In this document: positions 58,493 through 64,000 of the stretch, one piece after another
How positions within the stretch are numbered: position 1 is the stretch's first letter
How the letters are laid out: each line of letters opens with the position of its first letter
From: Companilactobacillus farciminis KCTC 3681 = DSM 20184
GTDB lineage: Bacteria > Bacillota > Bacilli > Lactobacillales > Lactobacillaceae
Assembly: GCF_002706745.1 (NCBI RefSeq)
Contig: NZ_CP017702.1
Coordinates: forward strand, 1,736,001 to 1,800,000
Length of the DNA: 64,000 bases
Direction: 5' to 3'
Program-made: the position numbers and the translations under genes
The notes under the pieces: model-generated
Seen by the model: only the letters and a program-made list of their open reading frames with translations
Database searches by the model: none
Told to the model about the DNA's origin: nothing

Positions 58493-59164
58493 TCAAAATA
58501 AATCATATTTTCGTTTGTAATTATTGAATAACTTTATCCACCGTTTACCCACAAATAACAACAATACGGCAGTAAACAATGCGTGGACGAAATCAAAATA
58601 AAAGCTGGCCATTATTGACGTAAAGATACTCTTAATTGTAATTGGATCAACGTAACCGACAATATAATAAATATCCATTATCCAACCCATCAAAAAGCCA
58701 CTGAAAAAGCCCCAGACGACCAAAAGCCATTTAGGAACGCCATCGCTCATTAAACCGGAAATCAAGCCAATCACGCCCAAAGCAAACATCTGCCATGGTG
58801 TCCAAACGCCTTGTCCAAAATACATGTTAGATGTCAAAGCAATGATCGTTCCCATCAAAAAACCAGTCTCCGGACCACTAACGATTGCTCCCATAATTAA
58901 GATAAAAATCTCTGGTTTTACTGATGGCAAAGCTGCAAAGATGATTCTACCAACAACTGCTAATGCACAAATTATTGCGATAAAGACTATCTCTTTGGAA
59001 TTGTGTTGAGACTTCTCAAATCTCCAAAAATAAACTCCTAAAGTCACAATTAAAAAGCCAAATGAGAATAACAAATAATTTTGACTAGAAAAAACTGCCA
59101 TAAGAATCAAAACTATCAGCGATAATACTAATAAGATTGTTGATTTACGATTCAAACCGTTCAA
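58493..59164 (-). CDS. cbrT: ECF transporter substrate-binding (S) component, cobalamin type
   Basis: 223 residues with seven or so membrane helices. The ECF S-component pattern is IVFIAIICALAVVGRIIFAA (near 57-76), FILIMGAIVSGPETGFLMGT (near 86-105) and TSNMYFGQGVWTPWQMFALG (near 111-130), which fits the group that includes CbrT of lactobacilli (vitamin B12). The neighbouring ATPase and T genes, PduO and a DUF4430 gene support B12 as the substrate. The start is set at TTG 59164 after AAGGA, with a second TTG nine bases later possible; it overlaps the ATPase gene by 20 bp. Confidence 0.72.
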   Translation of the reverse strand: MNGLNRKSTILLVLSLIVLILMAVFSSQNYLLFSFGFLIVTLGVYFWRFEKSQHNSKEIVFIAIICALAVVGRIIFAALPSVKPEIFILIMGAIVSGPETGFLMGTIIALTSNMYFGQGVWTPWQMFALGVIGLISGLMSDGVPKWLLVVWGFFSGFLMGWIMDIYYIVGYVDPITIKSIFTSIMASFYFDFVHALFTAVLLLFVGKRWIKLFNNYKRKYDLF

Positions 59165-60740
59165 TATCCTTCCATGATAAAGCCTTAGGGAAAATATCCC
59201 TCAGAGCCTTATTTATTTCTGTTGTATAAAAAAATCGATGACTGAAAAATGTTTGTGGACGATTGAAATCACTTAATTTGCCATCAAACATCATTGCCAC
59301 TCGGTCAAAATACTGGGCTGCAAATAATAAATCGTGACTATTGACAAAAACTGTCCCGCCCTTTTCTTGAAATTCCTTAAGCCGTCGACCTAATTCCATG
59401 CGTTTATTAGGATCTAGGCCCTTCGTAGGTTCATCCAAGAATAGAATCTGAGGATTTTTGATGAAACCTAGCGCTAATGCCAAAAATTCTTGTTGACCAC
59501 CACTTAAATCGTAGGGACTGACATTTTCCAATCCTTCTAAAGAAAAGGCCTCTAAAACATCTGACATTTTTTGTTGGCTTTGGCTCAATTCAATCTGAAA
59601 TTCTAATTCTTTGGCAACCGTATCCTTAGCAAACAAAGTTGCTGGATCTTGTGGCAACACAAAAACATTACGATAAAAATCTCTCGTTATCTTTTGTCCT
59701 GCAAATAAGATTTGACCAGATTGTTTTTGCAACTGCTGGGTAATGACCTTAAGTAAAGTCGTCTTCCCCATACCATTAGGGCCAACTACACAATAAGATA
59801 AGCCCTTCATCAATTTAAAGCTGACATTATCGACAATTTCGTTGCCATTATAGTCAAAACGAAAGTTCAATCGATTTACCGAAAGCAGCTCAGTATCACT
59901 TTGAATTGGAACCTCGTTGTCTTTAAACTGCAATTCGGTTTGATGATGATGAATGATTGAACTCAATTCCTTATTGTTCAATGGCAAAGAGACTCTTTCA
60001 GGCAATCGTAATTCCAAAAACAACCGGTCTACTTGCGTCAAATAATTTTTATAACGAGGATTGTTAAAAATAGTTTGCAAAGCTGCACTAGTGCTTTGAT
60101 CGACGACCAAATGGCTAGCTTCCATTACAACTAAACGATTAGCATATTGTATTACTTGATCTAATTTATGCTCCACTAAAATAATTGTCATATCGAACTC
60201 GACATTAACCTTGTGGACCATTTGCAACAACTTCTCAGCTGCAATCGGGTCAAGTTGTGACGTGGGCTCATCTAATAACAAAACCTGTGGTTTCAAAATC
60301 AACGCACTCGCCAAATTGATCAACTGCTTTTGTCCACCAGATAAATTCTTGACTGGTTCATCTAATAAATTGATAATTCCCAAAAAACTAGCAATCTCGG
60401 CAATTCTCAAACCTATCTCGTTGTTAGACTGACCTTGATTATCCAAAATAAACTTCAATTCATCCCTAGGAGTTTCCATAATCAACTGGTTATCCACAAA
60501 CTGTGAAACATAGGCAAAATGATTCGTATCCCGCAATAATTCGGTTTCTATGCTACCAGAACTCTTACCATCAGCTATCGGCAATAATTGCTTTAACAAG
60601 GTACTTTTGCCACTGCCAGTTTCACCGATCATCACCACAAAATCACCCTTATCGAGGGCAAAATTGATCTTATCTAGCGAAAGTCTTTGACTGTTGTAGT
60701 ATTGGAAGCTGTAGTCTTTGAAACGTAGTATTTCCACCAT
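59145..60740 (-). CDS. cbrU: ECF transporter ATPase with two fused ATP-binding domains
   Basis: 531 residues containing two ABC domains. The first has Walker A GETGSGKST (near 40), signature LSGGQKQLINLA (near 141) and Walker B VLLLDEPTSQLD; the second has GPNGMGKTT (near 321), LSGGQQEFLALALGF (near 414) and LFLDEPTKGLD. It powers the ECF transporter together with the T component upstream. The start is ambiguous: ATG 60752 directly follows GGGGG and ATG 60740 lies twelve bases after it; I show the second. Either way the gene starts inside the T-component gene. Confidence 0.82.
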   Translation of the reverse strand: MVEILRFKDYSFQYYNSQRLSLDKINFALDKGDFVVMIGETGSGKSTLLKQLLPIADGKSSGSIETELLRDTNHFAYVSQFVDNQLIMETPRDELKFILDNQGQSNNEIGLRIAEIASFLGIINLLDEPVKNLSGGQKQLINLASALILKPQVLLLDEPTSQLDPIAAEKLLQMVHKVNVEFDMTIILVEHKLDQVIQYANRLVVMEASHLVVDQSTSAALQTIFNNPRYKNYLTQVDRLFLELRLPERVSLPLNNKELSSIIHHHQTELQFKDNEVPIQSDTELLSVNRLNFRFDYNGNEIVDNVSFKLMKGLSYCVVGPNGMGKTTLLKVITQQLQKQSGQILFAGQKITRDFYRNVFVLPQDPATLFAKDTVAKELEFQIELSQSQQKMSDVLEAFSLEGLENVSPYDLSGGQQEFLALALGFIKNPQILFLDEPTKGLDPNKRMELGRRLKEFQEKGGTVFVNSHDLLFAAQYFDRVAMMFDGKLSDFNRPQTFFSHRFFYTTEINKALRDIFPKALSWKDIERFES

Positions 60741-61600
60741 AAGTACGTCCATCCCCCTATAATCAATGGCAATAAAATCAATAAACTATCGAAAATCATA
60801 ACCAACCAAACTTTAACATCAGTTTGAATAAGTAGATTAGCCGAACCAAAGTTGATTTTGCCAATTTTTAAAATTACTAAAACAAGATTGACTATCACAG
60901 ATATTAAAACAATCATTAGAATTGCCCAATCGCTGTTTTTAAAATCAGTCTTTCCTATTTTTTGTTGTCGCTGCTCATAGCCTTTCAAAGTCAATGCATC
61001 AGCCACATTCATGAAATTAGCAATTGCCTTGTTCAATACCACTTCCGTAAGTTCTAAGGTTACCTTGATTTTTTGATCAAATTTTTGCGGTTTTTCATAG
61101 ACTCGAAACTTGTTTAACTCTTTAGTCTCACGGTAAATAGCAATAATTTGCGGAATAAATTTAATTGTTAAAACGAAGACAACGGCTACGCTTTTAAAAA
61201 ACTTTGCCAATAATTCAAATATCACTTTGATCCTAATCAAAGCATCATATAAATAAAAAGCCCACAATAAATTCACAAAAGAAATTCCTAAAATAATTCC
61301 GTTGCTAAGCGATTCAAGCGTGACTTTGACAAATGGTATCGTCAATAAAAGATTATTTCCACGCTGATTCAAAATCAAATTAAACAATACAGTCACTAAG
61401 AAAATTAGCCCCGAGAATTTACAATACGTTTTGAATTTCTCCCGGCGTGTAAAAAATGCTACAACCAACAGTGAAACTAACACGCCAACAATAATGATTG
61501 GATTGTTAAACAGCAGAGATATTAAGATGACATTGACTAAATAAGCAAATATCGCCAAATTATTAGTATTCTTGTGAAAATGAAAAACTAATTGATTCAA
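60674..61600 (-). CDS. cbrV: ECF transporter transmembrane (T) component
   Basis: 308 residues with about six membrane segments. The cytoplasmic coupling helices carry the typical alanine/arginine motifs in weak form (ETKELNKFRVYEKP, then NVADALTLKGYEQRQ; residues about 170-225). A second cluster of membrane helices follows near 240-300. It overlaps the start of the ATPase gene by 67 bp or more. I use TTG 61600 with GAGGTG six bases upstream; GTG 61609 is an alternative. First gene of the ECF operon and divergent from the DUF4430 gene. Confidence 0.8.
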   Translation of the reverse strand: MNQLVFHFHKNTNNLAIFAYLVNVILISLLFNNPIIIVGVLVSLLVVAFFTRREKFKTYCKFSGLIFLVTVLFNLILNQRGNNLLLTIPFVKVTLESLSNGIILGISFVNLLWAFYLYDALIRIKVIFELLAKFFKSVAVVFVLTIKFIPQIIAIYRETKELNKFRVYEKPQKFDQKIKVTLELTEVVLNKAIANFMNVADALTLKGYEQRQQKIGKTDFKNSDWAILMIVLISVIVNLVLVILKIGKINFGSANLLIQTDVKVWLVMIFDSLLILLPLIIGGWTYLWWKYYVSKTTASNTTTVKDFR

Positions 61601-61722
61601 TATCTCCACCTCTTTTCCAATATTCTTATTCTAACTTATTAACTTTAAAAATCCAAATGATTCAAGAAAGTTTTATTTTGTTATAATAAAAATCGTGTTT
61701 AATTTACGAGGAGGAATTATCG

Positions 61723-62103
61723 ATGAAAAGAATTGCTGCATTTTTAGTTGCATTATTGATGTTACTAGGAGTATTTGCTCCTGCTGCTGCAACACCTGTT
61801 CAAGCTAAGTCAACTAAAAATATCAAAGTGACTTACGTTTTGAAGAAGAATAAGAAACAAATTGCCAAGAAAACTCTAACTTTGAAGAAAAATACCACTG
61901 TTGCTCAAGGTTTGAAAAAAGGTTGGAAAGTAACTGACAAAGGCGGTTTCATTTCTAAGATCGATGGTCACAAACAAAATACTAAGAAAAAGATTTACTG
62001 GACTTTTACCGTCAACAAGAAACAAGTTAACGTTTCAGCTGACAAGAAGAAATTGCACAATAAAGACAAAGTCGAATTTAAGCTTTCAAAATATAACGGC
62101 TAA
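61723..62103 (+). CDS. Secreted DUF4430 protein (possible cobalamin binder)
   Basis: 126 residues: signal peptide (MKRIAAFLVALLMLLGVFAP, cut near VQA 28) and a DUF4430 domain (about 32-122), which resembles the C-terminal part of transcobalamin/intrinsic factor. Visible are the VAQGLKKGWKVTDKGGFISK block and the IYWTFTVNKKQVNVSAD block (the aromatic lid region). It is very basic, so it probably binds the cell wall. Located next to a B12-type ECF transporter, it may capture cobalamin at the surface. A strong GGAGG precedes the ATG and a terminator follows. Confidence 0.8.
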   Translation: MKRIAAFLVALLMLLGVFAPAAATPVQAKSTKNIKVTYVLKKNKKQIAKKTLTLKKNTTVAQGLKKGWKVTDKGGFISKIDGHKQNTKKKIYWTFTVNKKQVNVSADKKKLHNKDKVEFKLSKYNG

Positions 62104-62105
62104 TA

Positions 62106-62158
62106 AAAAAACATTCAACAACTTCCGCAAACGGAAAAATGTTGAATGTTTTTTTATT
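62106..62158. terminator. Bidirectional terminator (DUF4430 / AssT-like)
   Basis: AAAAACATTCAACA and TGTTGAATGTTTTT form a perfect 14-bp stem around a 19-base loop containing a small inner stem (TTCCG/CGGAA). Confidence 0.85.
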
Positions 62159-63803
62159 TATTAACGTCAAATGTGTAAGAACTTGAATAGAATGGAACTC
62201 GATATGCTCGGTAAACATAGGCTTTAGAAGCTGCATTTTCAATTGTTACGTTGAAAACTTGATTACCATCAGAATCGACTTCAATAATATTACTTTCTTC
62301 ACCATTTTTCTTGAATCCGAAATCGACTAAGGTATTACCGTTAGATTCTCTTTCTGCATAACCGATAATACTAGTAAAGTTAGCTTTACCCAAATCTTTT
62401 CCATAAGACCAAGTTTGATCAATCGTCATATTCTTAGTATCAATATGATATTGCACAGCCTGTGAATACTTGCCACTAGTCTTCTTATCACCGTTTGTAA
62501 CATCGATATTATTGTCATACAAGATCACATCTTCATAATTTTTGCCTTTATCCAAAAGATACAATCCGTGCTGACCACCAGTTATCGAAGTTCCTTTAGT
62601 AGGTGTTAAGACCTTACTACGATATTTCTTAGGCCATGACGACTTCTTCTTACCGCTGTAGATCCAGACAATTTTATTCGTCTTATAATCTAGTTTCATA
62701 ATCATATCTTGATTACGTCCTGAAATAATAATCGAATTATCTGATTCATCATAATCGACTGAATTTTGATGGAACCAGTCGACTTTACCATCGGAACCAG
62801 CTTTGTAATCCTTGTACATTGAACTAGGTAAAATCTTCTTCAAATCGATAACTTTGACTACTTTACCGGTCTTATGAGAAATCTGTACCATAACGTCTTC
62901 TTTGTACTTCGAACCATCGCTGACAGTAGCTAGAATATCTTTATTTGGCAACTCGACTAAATCGTGGTGAATCAAAGTCTTTTCGTCTTTAGCATTACCC
63001 GAATCATTAGATTTCGTCTTAGTACTGAAAGTATATTCCTTGTAAACTCGACCCAAGACATCTGTTTCAATCAAATCATTATAAACTAAAGAATCTTGGT
63101 TCTTTTTCGTCAGAACTAACATGTGACCGTTAGAAATTTGTTCAATCGTGTGTTGTGAATAATCAGTCGAATACCAGCGAACCTCTCCGTCAGCATCGAT
63201 TGCAAATGGCTCTTTGGTCGTACGGTTAACGATAGTTAGTTTATTGTCGCCAATATCCATTTTTGACTTATCGTTCTTAGAAACGGTTATTTTGGCATTC
63301 TTGACATATTTTGGCAACGAGCCAGTTTTAATTTGAATCGTCTTTTCGTCAGTCGTGCCGTCCTCATAAGTAACAGTGATTTTTACGTTATTAGTAGTAT
63401 TCGCATACAAACCTACTACTGGTACTTGATGAGTCGTTGAATTGCCATTGACTGTATTAGTAATATCCGTAGAATCAGTTTTACCCTCAACAGTATATGA
63501 AACTTTCGCTTTTTGATCAGTCTGGAAAATTACTAATGCGGTCAGTGGTGATGTTTTATATGGATTAACCTTCACGTATGGATTATCCAAAGTATATTCT
63601 TTATTCTTAACAGCTTTTTGATAAGTCTTTGTTAACGTCGCTTGCTTATCCTCACGTGTATTAACAAGTTTCGAACCGATATTTTTCTTTATCTGGGCTG
63701 TAGATAGGACTTGTGAATCATTACTACTAGTCTGTGAACATCCCACTAAAAGAAACGAGATAAATAATAACGGTAATAAAGAAAAAATTACTCTCCTCCT
63801 CAA
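62154..63803 (-). CDS. Arylsulfate sulfotransferase-like lipoprotein (AssT family)
   Basis: 549 residues. A lipoprotein signal ends in LLVGCSQ (Cys 22). An N-terminal beta-sandwich (about 75-170) precedes the six-bladed propeller. The catalytic set of AssT can be aligned: HHDLVELPNKDILATVSD (His, near 279), DWFHQNSVDYDESDNSIII (Asn, near 343), SGRNQDMIMKL (Arg, near 364) and TGGQHGLYLLD (His, near 412). AssT moves sulfate from phenolic donors to acceptors outside the membrane. A TTG start follows AAGGAGG. Why a lactobacillus needs it is unclear. Confidence 0.82.
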   Translation of the reverse strand: MRRRVIFSLLPLLFISFLLVGCSQTSSNDSQVLSTAQIKKNIGSKLVNTREDKQATLTKTYQKAVKNKEYTLDNPYVKVNPYKTSPLTALVIFQTDQKAKVSYTVEGKTDSTDITNTVNGNSTTHQVPVVGLYANTTNNVKITVTYEDGTTDEKTIQIKTGSLPKYVKNAKITVSKNDKSKMDIGDNKLTIVNRTTKEPFAIDADGEVRWYSTDYSQHTIEQISNGHMLVLTKKNQDSLVYNDLIETDVLGRVYKEYTFSTKTKSNDSGNAKDEKTLIHHDLVELPNKDILATVSDGSKYKEDVMVQISHKTGKVVKVIDLKKILPSSMYKDYKAGSDGKVDWFHQNSVDYDESDNSIIISGRNQDMIMKLDYKTNKIVWIYSGKKKSSWPKKYRSKVLTPTKGTSITGGQHGLYLLDKGKNYEDVILYDNNIDVTNGDKKTSGKYSQAVQYHIDTKNMTIDQTWSYGKDLGKANFTSIIGYAERESNGNTLVDFGFKKNGEESNIIEVDSDGNQVFNVTIENAASKAYVYRAYRVPFYSSSYTFDVNK

Positions 63804-63901
63804 AAAATCATTCCCTCCTTTTATTCTTATATGAATAATTTATCAATTAAATATTTGTATTTCTTCAATATCCTGTGAAGATTTTATGAATTTAGGTCAA
63901 A

Positions 63902-63947
63902 AAAGGCCCTGAAATTACCGTTTCAAGGATAATTTCAGGGTAGCTTT
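63902..63947 (-). terminator. Terminator of the gene at the right edge
   Basis: On the reverse strand CCCTGAAATTA and TAATTTCAGGG form an 11-bp perfect stem with a 12-base loop, followed by CCTTTTTT. It ends the partial gene at 63946. Confidence 0.8.
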
Positions 63948-64000
63948 ATTTAATTATTAATGGTTGAAGATTCTTTTCGATTTCAGCCAATGGAGTATCA
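63946..64000 (-). CDS. C-terminal end of an unidentified gene
   Basis: Seventeen codons on the reverse strand end at TAA 63946-63948 (…DTPLAEIEKNLQPLIIK). Only the strand and stop can be supported, thanks to the terminator just after it. No family is recognisable. Confidence 0.5.
   Translation of the reverse strand, partial: DTPLAEIEKNLQPLIIK

Noticed and set aside
1..64000. CRISPR array, rRNA or tRNA genes, prophage
   Set aside because: No regularly spaced direct repeats, no tRNA-like TTC-rich T-arm with CCA end, no rRNA motif and no phage structural genes were seen by eye.

Overview
The window reads as chromosomal DNA of an AT-rich, Gram-positive lactic acid bacterium of the Lactobacillaceae. 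The protein set supports this: an L-lactate oxidase, a WxL surface protein with its DUF916/DUF3324 partner, a C69 dipeptidase, a GH65 phosphorylase with a PTS permease, a T-box-controlled asnS, ECF-type vitamin uptake, AzlCD and many efflux pumps. A Companilactobacillus-like species is a plausible guess (inference; no 16S rRNA or tRNA gene lies in the window). Almost all genes have AGGAGG-like ribosome binding sites, and several start with TTG or GTG.

Layout. 1-4.8 kb: 5' end of asnS with its T-box leader, an alpha/beta hydrolase, an unknown membrane protein, an amino acid permease and nadD. 4.85-6.75 kb: an intact IS3-family (IS150-like) element inserted inside a structured intergenic repeat. 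6.8-15 kb: an operon of PatB-type C-S lyase, DUF3737 protein and a heterodimeric ABC exporter, then lactate oxidase and a cation/proton antiporter. 15.1-20.5 kb: second repeat copy, a PadR/MFS efflux pair, degenerate IS fragments flanking a TetR regulator and an unknown gene, and azlCD. 20.6-26.5 kb: zinc alcohol dehydrogenase, a MerR regulon, a secreted nuclease, an unusual ABC transporter and an SMR pump. 26.5-30.5 kb: WxL pair, NrtR-like Nudix regulator and niacin transporter NiaP. 30.5-36.7 kb: two paralogous B3/B4 proteins, MarR/GNAT, an orphan immunity-like gene, a broken YczE/YitT-type membrane gene and two oxidoreductases. 36.7-37.2 kb: two convergent repeat copies. 37.2-44.6 kb: small membrane protein, DUF915 hydrolase, dipeptidase, LysM protein, gluconokinase and PTS permease. 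44.7-56.4 kb: GH65 phosphorylase, PAP2/XRE cassette, flavoprotein reductase, MATE pump, esterase, ROK-like regulator and two HAD phosphatases. 56.4-62.1 kb: acetyltransferase, then a cobalamin and glycerol group (PduO adenosyltransferase, glycerol facilitator, ECF transporter, DUF4430 protein). 62.1-64 kb: arylsulfate sulfotransferase-like lipoprotein and the end of one more gene.

Several regulatory circuits can be read from shared palindromes. The MerR operator occurs at both an SDR gene and an acetyltransferase gene, each with the 19-bp promoter spacer typical of MerR targets. The same ATGTTTAAACAT-type palindrome occurs at the PTS/GH65 divergent promoter and, 9 kb away, in front of the ROK-like regulator. 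PadR and MarR operators overlap their own promoters.

The most unusual signal is a family of about 165-bp intergenic repeats in four copies (one split by the IS, one inverted and diverged). The copies fold into the same three-helix shape with compensatory base changes, keep the same internal loop and the same bulged C, and each is followed by a terminator-like hairpin. This looks like an undescribed structured RNA or a structure-dependent mobile repeat.
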